Source: Chloroflexota bacterium
GTDB taxonomy: Bacteria; Chloroflexota; Dehalococcoidia; UBA3495
Length of the DNA: 5,289 nucleotides
Assembly: GCA_002707185.1 (NCBI GenBank)
Contig: PAMF01000003.1
Coordinates: 4,119-9,407, forward strand
Direction of reading: 5' to 3'
This document shows, in pieces, positions 1 through 5,289 of this stretch. The notes under the pieces are model-generated. The model was not told the DNA's origin. It was given only the letters and a program-made list of their open reading frames with translations, and ran no database searches. Within the stretch, counting starts at the first letter, position 1; each line of letters starts with the position of its first letter. The position numbers and the translations under genes are program-made.

Positions 1-78
1 TAACAGCTAAAAGTCAGATTTATGGAGTTAGTTCTTATTTTGCCGTTTGGTGGACTAGAAGGCATTAGTAAAGACGGT

Positions 79-107
79 AGCAGTTTGATTTCATAAATGA
101 AACTGTT
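79..107 (-). terminator. Stem-loop after the DUF2182 gene, possible 3' end
   Basis: An imperfect inverted repeat lies 18 bp past the stop codon of the DUF2182 gene. The outer arms are CAGTTT (81-86) and AAACTG (100-105), extendable by an A-T pair and a G-T wobble. After one G-G mismatch, ATTT (88-91) pairs with AAAT (95-98). The inner bases can refold as TTTCAT/ATGAAA (89-94 and 97-102). Read leftward, the hairpin is not followed by a run of Ts, so it is a poor match to an intrinsic terminator. It may instead protect the mRNA 3' end or be chance in AT-rich DNA. Its position directly after the last gene of the operon is the main argument for it. Confidence 0.25.
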
Positions 108-124
108 CTCTAATCACCTATGAT

Positions 125-910
125 TTATGTGTAATTTACTAAGATTAATATTACGCCCCATGCTACGAATCCTAGTCCGGATATTTTACTAACCCAGAGT
201 CCTTTAGGTAGAAGCTTTTCAAGTAGTACAAATCCTGCTAGAAGACTGATCCAAAGTAAGTTCATCACGCCGAGCACAAACAAGAGAGCCATTAAGAGCC
301 AACAACAGGCAACACAATAGGAGCCATGTTTGACGCCCATTGTAATAGCGCCTAGTTTACCCTCCTTCCATTCGGTCATGATAAAGCCTAAAGGGGTCCT
401 ACAATGGTTGAGACAGGCATATTTAAACGGAGTCCATTGATATATTCCGGCGGCTATCAACAGGGCCGCCCCAAGAATATTACTTGTGCTGGCACCCATC
501 ATACCTGTGAGGAAGCCCTGTGTATGGATCAACCAATTCCCTATTGTGGCGACCATAGAAAAGGCGGTCCATGCTAGTAAATATCCGAACAGGAAGACAC
601 TTGTAGAAACATAAGCTAAGGAATTCTGTCTGCGATTTTGATTTACCTTAGCATAGATCAGGATTGTTGGAGTTGCGCTTGGGACCATCATAGCGATCAT
701 CATTGCGGTCCACATCAAAAGCATGGACCACCAATCGACCCAACTCCAGGCCATCATTTGGGGCATTGCCATGGACATATCATCATCCATTGCCCGTGCG
801 ATATGGATCATATATGCCCAGCCTAACGCTACTATGATAACCAAGCCGATTATGATCACAAGCTGGTCTCTGTTAATGACCAGATTCGGCTTCTGTGAAA
901 ATAATCTCAA
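125..910 (-). CDS. DUF2182 family integral membrane protein (predicted metal-binding)
   Basis: This 261-residue polytopic inner-membrane protein looks like the DUF2182/COG5486 family, annotated elsewhere as predicted metal-binding membrane proteins; no biochemical role is established to my knowledge. Hydrophobic segments lie near residues 17-39, 60-86, 99-124, 143-159, 197-219, 221-234 and 243-258. Family-like signatures are WTAMMIAMMVPSATP (67-81), a CLNHCRTP motif (166-173, Cys166 and Cys170), YCVACCW (198-204, Cys199, Cys202, Cys203) running into GVMNLLW (214-220), and an EK pair (231-232). The loop between the first two segments is rich in Met and Asp (MDDDMSMAMPQMM, 41-53), a possible soft-metal binding patch; that reading is inference. 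The start is TTG at 908-910: an in-frame stop lies seven codons upstream with no ATG or GTG between, and the first internal ATG (residue 34) would cut into the first membrane segment. It follows the DUF1326 gene by 8 bp, in the same transcript. Family assignment is fairly firm, function is not. Confidence 0.85.
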   Translation of the reverse strand: MRLFSQKPNLVINRDQLVIIIGLVIIVALGWAYMIHIARAMDDDMSMAMPQMMAWSWVDWWSMLLMWTAMMIAMMVPSATPTILIYAKVNQNRRQNSLAYVSTSVFLFGYLLAWTAFSMVATIGNWLIHTQGFLTGMMGASTSNILGAALLIAAGIYQWTPFKYACLNHCRTPLGFIMTEWKEGKLGAITMGVKHGSYCVACCWLLMALLFVLGVMNLLWISLLAGFVLLEKLLPKGLWVSKISGLGFVAWGVILILVNYT

Positions 911-918
911 AGAAGGTT

Positions 919-1530
919 TTAGCTTCCTTTATAGGTGAATGGAGAATAGTATCCGTTCTTCCCGGATAGATTCCATTCCATTCCATGATCTTGGTATGTG
1001 AATGACTTGGATTTAGCAACAACGGTTGGTTCGTCAGGGACTGCTGCTAAAGGATTATTGATTATTGTTATATCTGCTCCATCTATTCCATCTAACCCTT
1101 GAATTTCCATTTGGGCTATACCTTTAATAGTCAGTGAACGTTCTTTACCATGGGCTTTGTAATCCATTTCTGCCTGCGAAACTCCGACGACTTCACCTAC
1201 ATGTTGAGCGATTGCCGCGAAATGGCCTCCGGCCTGTCCGGAGAATATTAGGGTTAAGGCCTCTTGTTGGGCTTCATTGGCTCTTTGGTCAATATAAAGG
1301 GCGACTTTCCAGTCCACCTCTATCATGTTTCCGGGAACATAAGCCGCGAGAGCAACGTTCAATCCATCTAATTCAGTTCCGTTATAGTTTCCACTTTCAA
1401 CTTGCCAGGCTATCAACACGGTACATTCGCCGGTACTCGGGGGTTCTAAGAATACGCAAGGGCATGCAATGTTGCAGTTGCAGGATTCAAAGTATGTTCC
1501 CTTGATTTCCCAATTAGTGCTGGTTGTCAT
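919..1530 (-). CDS. DUF1326 domain-containing protein with N-terminal Cys cluster
   Basis: This 203-residue protein, a typical length, matches the DUF1326 family (COG5588), whose function is not known to me. The diagnostic feature is the N-terminal stretch GTYFESCNCNIACPC (11-25), with Cys17, Cys19, Cys23 and Cys25 in a C-x-C-x3-C-x-C pattern, followed by Cys36. Such spacing suits a bound metal ion or a thiol redox centre; this is inference. The remainder has no cysteine and alternates Gly/Val/Ile-rich strands with polar turns, including FSGQAGGHFAAIA (95-107), suggesting a soluble mixed or beta-rich fold. I see no signal peptide or membrane segment, so it is probably cytoplasmic. The ATG start is well supported: GGAGG (1538-1542, minus strand) lies 7 nt upstream. 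It is the first gene of a two-gene unit with the DUF2182 gene, an arrangement I recall as recurrent in bacteria, pointing to a shared role, possibly with this protein as the soluble partner of the membrane protein. Confidence 0.85.
   Translation of the reverse strand: MTTSTNWEIKGTYFESCNCNIACPCVFLEPPSTGECTVLIAWQVESGNYNGTELDGLNVALAAYVPGNMIEVDWKVALYIDQRANEAQQEALTLIFSGQAGGHFAAIAQHVGEVVGVSQAEMDYKAHGKERSLTIKGIAQMEIQGLDGIDGADITIINNPLAAVPDEPTVVAKSKSFTYQDHGMEWNLSGKNGYYSPFTYKGS
923..928 (-). promoter_or_regulatory. Ribosome binding site of the DUF2182 gene, inside the DUF1326 coding end
   Basis: The minus-strand AGGAAG lies within the last sense codons of the DUF1326 gene (AAA GGA AGC TAA). It is 12 nt from the TTG start at 910, which is longer than ideal. 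No better purine-rich site exists between the genes, so the second gene probably depends on translational coupling with the first. The weak TTG start plus loose spacing suggests lower expression of the membrane partner. Confidence 0.4.
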
Positions 1531-1783
1531 AGATAAACCTCCACTAGAATCTCTATGGATTCAACCCTGTTAGGTAGGCCGTATGGACCGATGCTACTAC
1601 ACTTGTAAACATATATCGAGTGAGATTATTCGTATCCACTGATATATCAATTAAACAAAGATCGGATATATTTTGTTACAAGAGAATCGGTACCTAATGT
1701 ATTCAGGATATTAGTGGGATTGTTAAGTGTATGGGTTGATTCTGGCTTATAGATAAAGATCATCAATGTTTTTGAAAATACTT
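1531..1783 (-). promoter_or_regulatory. Intergenic region probably carrying the DUF1326-DUF2182 promoter
   Basis: These 253 bp contain no supportable ORF. The two flanking genes run the same way, and the gap is long enough to separate two transcription units. On the minus strand there is TTTACA (a good -35) at 1604-1609, but the best hexamer 18 bp on (CATACG) is a weak -10, so I do not fix a promoter. An AT-rich part (about 1610-1672) contains ATATATC at 1611-1617 and 1642-1648 on the plus strand and again on the minus strand at 1665-1671. The second copy is within the perfect 10-bp palindrome TGATATATCA (1640-1649). These could be regulator sites or AT-rich chance. I see no convincing terminator for the upstream gene ending at 1784. 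Confidence 0.35.
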
Positions 1784-2185
1784 TTATGTATATTCCGCAG
1801 GAGTGAAAAAAGCTTCCAACGTGAATTGTCTGTCTAAGCCACTTATGTTCGTTAACTTAGATTTGAAAATACCACTCGAATCAACATAACATATTATCTC
1901 TCGAGTAGACTCGAAGCGAGATTCAATTGAATCCCAGATTGCTATCCATTCGTTAGAAATTTGTTTGTATACTTGCAGCCTGATAAATGGCTTTTTGTAG
2001 TCTAGTTGAGTAGGTTGTGTAATCTCTGTGGGAGTTCTTTCGAAAACATGTGCCTGACATCGGATCTGACCGGAACCGTCGGCTTCTACCCAGAGTTCGA
2101 GATTATTACTCATTAAGTCTGCTGCGCCAGAATCTGGGAAAGGGACAAGATGCCCACTGACTTTCATAGTTGAGGACACTCGCAC
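1784..2185 (-). CDS. Hypothetical protein coupled to the Mo hydroxylase gene
   Basis: I do not recognise this protein of 133 residues. It begins 2 bp after the stop codon of the molybdopterin subunit gene, so the two are almost certainly co-transcribed. Alternating hydrophobic and polar residues (NLELWVEADGSGQIRCQAHVF, near 28-48; KPFIRLQVYKQISNEWIAIW, 65-84; RQFTLEAFF, 119-127) suggest a small beta-sandwich or barrel. There is no signal peptide, membrane segment or obvious catalytic motif. Only two cysteines are present (43 and 99), so it cannot be the missing 2Fe-2S subunit, and it has no FAD-binding signature. The start is uncertain: GTG at 2185 relies on coupling, while the ATG at 2167 (residue 7) would give 127 residues; neither has a good Shine-Dalgarno site. 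It might be an accessory or substrate-side protein of the hydroxylase, but that rests only on position. The frame is intact and differs in character from a shadow ORF, since it fills its own interval. Confidence 0.65.
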   Translation of the reverse strand: MRVSSTMKVSGHLVPFPDSGAADLMSNNLELWVEADGSGQIRCQAHVFERTPTEITQPTQLDYKKPFIRLQVYKQISNEWIAIWDSIESRFESTREIICYVDSSGIFKSKLTNISGLDRQFTLEAFFTPAEYT

Positions 2186-2187
2186 GA

Positions 2188-4422
2188 TTATTTGTTTCTT
2201 AACGCGTTAAGAACTTTCTCCGATGTTATTGGTAGATCAACTATTCTTACTCCTATGGCATCGAAAACTGCATTAGCTATTGCAGGAGCAACCGGCGGTA
2301 ATGGCTGTTCTCCTATGGCTTTCGACCCATATGGCCCGTTTCCACCTTGAGATTCAACTAGGATGGTTTCCAATTTTGGAATGTCCTCTATTGTGGGTGA
2401 TTTTACGTCTCCCATGCTTAACGTAGAGATCTGACCTTCATCAGCTAGGAGTTCTTCCATTAGTGCGTATCCGAAACCTTGAACTACCGCGCCATCGATT
2501 TGCCCTTGGTGGGTGATCGGGTTGTGGATGGTGCCTACGTCATGAGCCGTAACGAATTTCTTTAATTTTACGTTGCCGGTTTCTGGGTCAACTTCGACTT
2601 CAGCCACCTGAGCACTGAAGCAGGTTACGTCTGGTTCTTCAGCTGTGGTAGATACGTCTGCAGATATGGTCTCTCCGATTGCATTGACGGTACGAGAGGC
2701 CAATTCTTTGAGCGATACGCCGTTTTCAGGGTCTCCTTCAACAAAAACACGTCCTCGCTGAAACTGTATAGTTTCTTCTGGCCATCCGTAAAATTCAGCC
2801 GCCATTAACGTCAATTTTCTTCGGACTCCCTGTGCTGCTCCTAATGCAGCATTAGTACCCCCGACACTGCTTCCACTCCCGGCGCCGCTATCATAAGCTC
2901 CACCATCGGTATCCATTTGTACGGCTGTTACTTCTTCCACGGGAATTCCCAGATCCTCTGCTACCATCTGTCTGCCGACGGTATGCGATCCTGTCCCAGT
3001 TTCGGGTACTAGTAGGTGAAGTGTCGTCTTCCCTGTTTCGTCCATTTCTACCTTGGCTGAGTAAATGCTCTGTCCCTGAGGTCTTTGGCTAAGGGACATG
3101 CCTCTACCTGTGTAGGAACCAGATTTGGGATCACTCCATTTAGACGCTTCAGCTACGGCTCTTAGGGTTTCCTCTCCACGGATGTTGTTGTATCTTGCTC
3201 CAGTGGCGCATACTTGACCGTCGCGTACGACGTTTCGTAGGCGAAGTTCATAGGGGTTTATACCGAGTTCCTGAGCAATCATATCTGTATGTGATTCTAC
3301 CGCAAAGACAACTTGGGGTTGCCCCGGGGCACGGTAGGATCCACATGGAACGTTATTGGTATAAACCATGTAGCTGTCTATTTGGAAATTAGGTATGTGA
3401 TACTGGCCTCCTGCCGCATCTCTACTGCCTGCGAGTCCTGCGCGCCCTCTGAATCCACTGTAAGCTCCTCCGTTGAAAATAACTTTGCTGTGTCGAGCAA
3501 CAAAGGTTCCATCTTTCTTTACACCAGTTTTTATAGTGACAACGGATGGATGTCGGGGATTACCTGCCATTAGCTCTTCGATATAGCTCATAACCATTTT
3601 AACGGGATATCCAGCCTTCTTTGACAACATGTATGCCAACGGTACATTCATAGCAGGAGACTTCCCTCCAAAATCTCCTCCAATACCGCAGGGGTGGACG
3701 ACTATTTGTTCTTCAGAGATATTCATAGCATCTGATAATTGACGTCTCAATGTGAATGGGACTTTATTATTGGCCCAAACCTCAATTCTGCCCTCATTGT
3801 TGATATTCACCACGCATGCATAAGGTTCCATGTATCCCTGATGTACCCATGTGGTGGTAAACGTATGCTCAAATATAAAGTCGGAGTCCTTAAATCCCTG
3901 ATCTAGGTCACCATTAGACCAGGTCGATAGGTCCAATATGTTGCCTTGTGGTTCAACTGAACTTGAGCCGGCTTGAAAACTTGGAGACCCTTCGTGTACT
4001 AGAGGGGAGCCAGGTTTAATAGCCTCTACGGGATCGAAAATTGCAGGTAGCGGTTCATATTCGACGTCTATCAGTCCTATAGCCTCTTCTGCGGTATCAG
4101 CGTCTATTGCGGCAACTGCAGCTACTTTTTCTCCAACGAACCTGACTCTGTCCTCAGCCAATAATGGGACATCTCTGATTAACCTTCCAACTCTCATGCC
4201 TTTGGTGTCTTCACCGGTAATTATTGCGTGAACTCCAGGAAGTTGGGATGCACGACTAATATCTATCTTTACAATTTTGGCATGGGGATAGGGGCTTCGT
4301 AAGACCTTCCCCCAAATCATACCCGGCAGGCTGACATCGGCAGCATACTGGAAATTGCCTGAAACCTTGTCAGGACCTTCTTGCCGAGTAATTGGCTTTC
4401 CAACGGCTGTATATGTAGTCAT
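2188..4422 (-). CDS. Xanthine dehydrogenase family molybdopterin-binding (large) subunit
   Basis: This complete 744-residue protein is a molybdenum hydroxylase large subunit, which binds the Mo-pterin cofactor and inserts water-derived oxygen into a C-H bond of an aromatic heterocycle or aldehyde. The N-terminal aldehyde oxidase/xanthine dehydrogenase a/b hammerhead domain covers about residues 15-135 (GKPITRQEGPDKVSG at 8-22; FVGEKVAAVAA at 95-105). The Mo-binding domains follow: HQGYMEP (194-200), the cofactor loop GGDFGGK (248-254), SYRAPGQPQ (362-370), ETGTGSHT (474-481) and KAIGEQPLPP (701-710), whose Glu705 aligns with the catalytic glutamate of the family (Glu1261 in bovine xanthine oxidase). 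The active-site loop reads SYRAPG, not the AYRCSFR of true form I CO dehydrogenase, so a CoxL label would be wrong; the substrate cannot be told. No Tat signal is seen; it should be cytoplasmic. The ATG start has GGAGAG at 4432-4437, 9 nt upstream. The FAD and 2Fe-2S partner subunits are absent from the window. It is divergent from an amidohydrolase gene and followed at 2 bp by an unknown gene. Confidence 0.93.
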   Translation of the reverse strand: MTTYTAVGKPITRQEGPDKVSGNFQYAADVSLPGMIWGKVLRSPYPHAKIVKIDISRASQLPGVHAIITGEDTKGMRVGRLIRDVPLLAEDRVRFVGEKVAAVAAIDADTAEEAIGLIDVEYEPLPAIFDPVEAIKPGSPLVHEGSPSFQAGSSSVEPQGNILDLSTWSNGDLDQGFKDSDFIFEHTFTTTWVHQGYMEPYACVVNINNEGRIEVWANNKVPFTLRRQLSDAMNISEEQIVVHPCGIGGDFGGKSPAMNVPLAYMLSKKAGYPVKMVMSYIEELMAGNPRHPSVVTIKTGVKKDGTFVARHSKVIFNGGAYSGFRGRAGLAGSRDAAGGQYHIPNFQIDSYMVYTNNVPCGSYRAPGQPQVVFAVESHTDMIAQELGINPYELRLRNVVRDGQVCATGARYNNIRGEETLRAVAEASKWSDPKSGSYTGRGMSLSQRPQGQSIYSAKVEMDETGKTTLHLLVPETGTGSHTVGRQMVAEDLGIPVEEVTAVQMDTDGGAYDSGAGSGSSVGGTNAALGAAQGVRRKLTLMAAEFYGWPEETIQFQRGRVFVEGDPENGVSLKELASRTVNAIGETISADVSTTAEEPDVTCFSAQVAEVEVDPETGNVKLKKFVTAHDVGTIHNPITHQGQIDGAVVQGFGYALMEELLADEGQISTLSMGDVKSPTIEDIPKLETILVESQGGNGPYGSKAIGEQPLPPVAPAIANAVFDAIGVRIVDLPITSEKVLNALRNK

Positions 4423-4452
4423 AATTCGTTTCTCTCCGAGCTTGTTGAGGTA

Positions 4453-4458
4453 AGTATA
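4453..4458 (-). promoter_or_regulatory. Candidate -10 element for the Mo hydroxylase gene
   Basis: On the minus strand this reads TATACT, one mismatch from the consensus TATAAT. It would start transcription about 24 nt before the ATG at 4422, leaving room for the GGAGAG ribosome site. No good -35 lies at 16-18 bp (the hexamer at 17 bp is CTCATC). TTGGCA (minus strand, 4482-4487) is a better -35 but sits 23 bp away, so activator dependence or chance is possible. Confidence 0.35.
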
Positions 4459-4463
4459 ACAGT

Positions 4464-4475
4464 ATCTGAACAGAT
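4464..4475. repeat. Short inverted repeat ATCTG-AA-CAGAT, possible operator
   Basis: Two 5-bp arms flank a 2-bp centre, giving near-perfect dyad symmetry. The site lies just upstream of the candidate -10 of the Mo hydroxylase gene and about 40 bp from that of the amidohydrolase gene, a place where a regulator could control both directions. Arms this short can arise by chance, and no regulator gene is in the window. Confidence 0.25.
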
Positions 4476-4513
4476 GATGAGTGCCAATGCAAGCTTAGGG
4501 TTTTACGGTACCA

Positions 4514-4522
4514 TGTTATTAT
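4514..4522 (+). promoter_or_regulatory. Candidate extended -10 promoter for the amidohydrolase gene
   Basis: The sequence TGTTATTAT fits an extended -10 (TG, one base, then TATTAT, one mismatch from consensus). Transcription would begin near 4529, giving a leader of roughly 27 nt that includes GGAGG at 4544-4548. The -35 region (TTAGGG at 4495-4500, 16-bp spacer) is weak, which is usual for extended -10 promoters. Confidence 0.35.
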
Positions 4523-4555
4523 GAGGCCAAGGGATAAAAATATGGAGGTTTGTGT

Positions 4556-5289
4556 ATGCCTTTTGGAGGAAATGACTGGCTTGCATTAACACAAGAAACA
4601 CCTATCGAGCCAGATTTACCCATCTGCGATCCTCATCACCACTTTTGGGATTACAGGCCAGCTAGACTTCCGTATCAGCGTTATTTGCTACACGAATTGC
4701 TTGGTGATATTGGTAGTGGTCATAACGTCTGCTCCACTGTGTTTATCGAAACGCGAGCTATGTATCGTACCGAAGGACCCGAAGAACTTAGGCCAGTGGG
4801 AGAAATTGAATTTGTTCAGGGACTGGCTGCAGCCAGTGCAAGTGGGATATATGGTCTGAGCCGCGCTGCCGCTGCTATTGTAGGCCATGCAAATTTGCAC
4901 CTTGGTGACGCGGTGGAACCTGTGTTAGAGGCTTTGCAATCAGCAAGCCCAAATCGTTTTCGCGGCATTCGGCATACTGTGACTTGGGATCCGCATCAAG
5001 ATATCGCTAATACAGCTGCTCAGAATGGAAAGGGTCAGTTGTTAGATCAAAAATTCCGGCTCGGGGCACAAGTGCTTGCCAAAATGGGTTTATCCTTTGA
5101 TGCATGGCTTTACTTTCCACAACTGCCAGAATTAGCAGACTTCGCAAGGGCGATACCTGATTTGACGATTGTGCTGAATCACATAGGTGGATTATTGCGC
5201 ACTGGACCTTACGCTGACCGAGATGATGAAGTGATCCGAGAGTGGAAAAATGGGATCTCTGAGGTAGCTCAATGCCCTAATGTGTTTGT
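4556..5289 (+). CDS. Amidohydrolase family (COG3618-type) TIM-barrel hydrolase, 3' truncated by window edge
   Basis: The frame is open from ATG 4556 to the window end, giving 244 residues; family members are usually around 300-350, so the C-terminal part, including the expected late metal or catalytic Asp, lies outside. The signature of the amidohydrolase-2 family is DPHHHFWD at 25-32, where His27 and His29 should form the H-x-H metal site at the end of the first barrel strand. Further family-like stretches are STVFIETRAMY (60-70), FRGIRHTVTWDP (135-146, with Arg139 and His140 near the active site in relatives), LSFDAWLYFPQLPELADFA (179-197) and TIVLNHIGG (204-212, His209 a likely metal or substrate ligand). 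Such enzymes hydrolyse lactones, amides or esters of carbohydrate and aromatic breakdown products, or decarboxylate; the substrate here cannot be assigned. No signal peptide is seen, so it is probably cytoplasmic. GGAGG at 4544-4548, 7 nt before the ATG, supports the start. It is divergent from the Mo hydroxylase, suggesting a shared catabolic pathway (inference). Confidence 0.88.
   Translation, partial: MPFGGNDWLALTQETPIEPDLPICDPHHHFWDYRPARLPYQRYLLHELLGDIGSGHNVCSTVFIETRAMYRTEGPEELRPVGEIEFVQGLAAASASGIYGLSRAAAAIVGHANLHLGDAVEPVLEALQSASPNRFRGIRHTVTWDPHQDIANTAAQNGKGQLLDQKFRLGAQVLAKMGLSFDAWLYFPQLPELADFARAIPDLTIVLNHIGGLLRTGPYADRDDEVIREWKNGISEVAQCPNVF

Noticed and set aside
1..66. Plus-strand frame open from the left edge, ending at TAG 64-66 (ends ...FAVWWTRRH), possibly the tail of a gene converging from the left
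   Set aside because: Only about 21 codons are visible, with no recognisable family motif; it cannot be told from chance.
22..96. 24-codon plus-strand ORF starting at ATG 22
   Set aside because: Very short, with no ribosome binding site, and it runs into the stem-loop; no support for a real gene.
638..938. Two plus-strand ORFs of 62 and 71 codons opposite the DUF2182 gene
   Set aside because: They are antisense to a convincing membrane protein; the His-rich look of one is the reverse complement of Met and Ala codons.
1134..1505. 123-codon plus-strand ORF opposite the DUF1326 gene
   Set aside because: It lies wholly antisense to a well-supported family member and has no recognisable motif; treated as a shadow frame.
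1561..1739. Long-range inverted repeat TCAACCC (1561-1567) and GGGTTGA (1733-1739)
   Set aside because: Seven base pairs across about 165 bp is expected by chance, and there is no extended complementarity.
3195..3573. Two plus-strand ORFs opposite the Mo hydroxylase gene
   Set aside because: Antisense to conserved hydroxylase motifs, including the SYRAPG region, and without family features.
2188..4422. Reading the Mo subunit as CoxL, the CO dehydrogenase large subunit
   Set aside because: The active-site loop is SYRAPG rather than AYRCSFR, so the cysteine needed for the Cu-S-Mo centre is missing.
4688..4900. 70-codon minus-strand ORF
   Set aside because: It lies opposite the amidohydrolase reading frame, which carries clear family motifs.

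Overview
This window holds five protein-coding genes: four on the minus strand and one, cut by the right edge, on the plus strand. I see no RNA genes, insertion sequences, CRISPR arrays or long repeats. Genes are tightly packed, base composition is balanced to slightly AT-rich, and Shine-Dalgarno sites are clear (GGAGG or GGAGAG, 7-9 nt before the start), so this is a bacterium. The pairing of a molybdenum hydroxylase large subunit with a COG3618-type amidohydrolase would suit a free-living catabolic generalist, for example an uncultivated Chloroflexota lineage. That placement is a low-confidence guess.

Right half: a divergent pair shares a 133-bp intergenic region (4423-4555). Leftward runs a complete 744-residue molybdopterin-binding subunit of the xanthine dehydrogenase/CO dehydrogenase large-subunit family. 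It is followed after only 2 bp by an unrecognised 133-residue protein. Rightward runs an amidohydrolase-2/COG3618 TIM-barrel hydrolase with a DPHHHFWD metal-binding motif, missing its C-terminus. The shared region has a plausible -10 element in each direction and a 12-bp inverted repeat between them. The natural inference is a small catabolic module in which the Mo enzyme hydroxylates a ring or aldehyde and the amidohydrolase hydrolyses a lactone, amide or ester. The FAD and 2Fe-2S subunits that normally accompany this Mo subunit are not in the window.

Left half: after a 253-bp gap comes a two-gene minus-strand operon. It encodes a DUF1326 protein with a dense N-terminal cysteine cluster, then a DUF2182 polytopic membrane protein with a Met/Asp-rich loop and several membrane-proximal cysteines. 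The genes are 8 bp apart, and the ribosome binding site of the second lies inside the first. Both are families of unknown function whose conserved residues suggest metal handling. A weak stem-loop follows the second stop codon. The leftmost 124 bp hold no gene I can support.

Nothing here is demonstrably a new system. The best candidates for follow-up are the DUF1326-DUF2182 pair and the unrecognised small gene coupled to the Mo hydroxylase.
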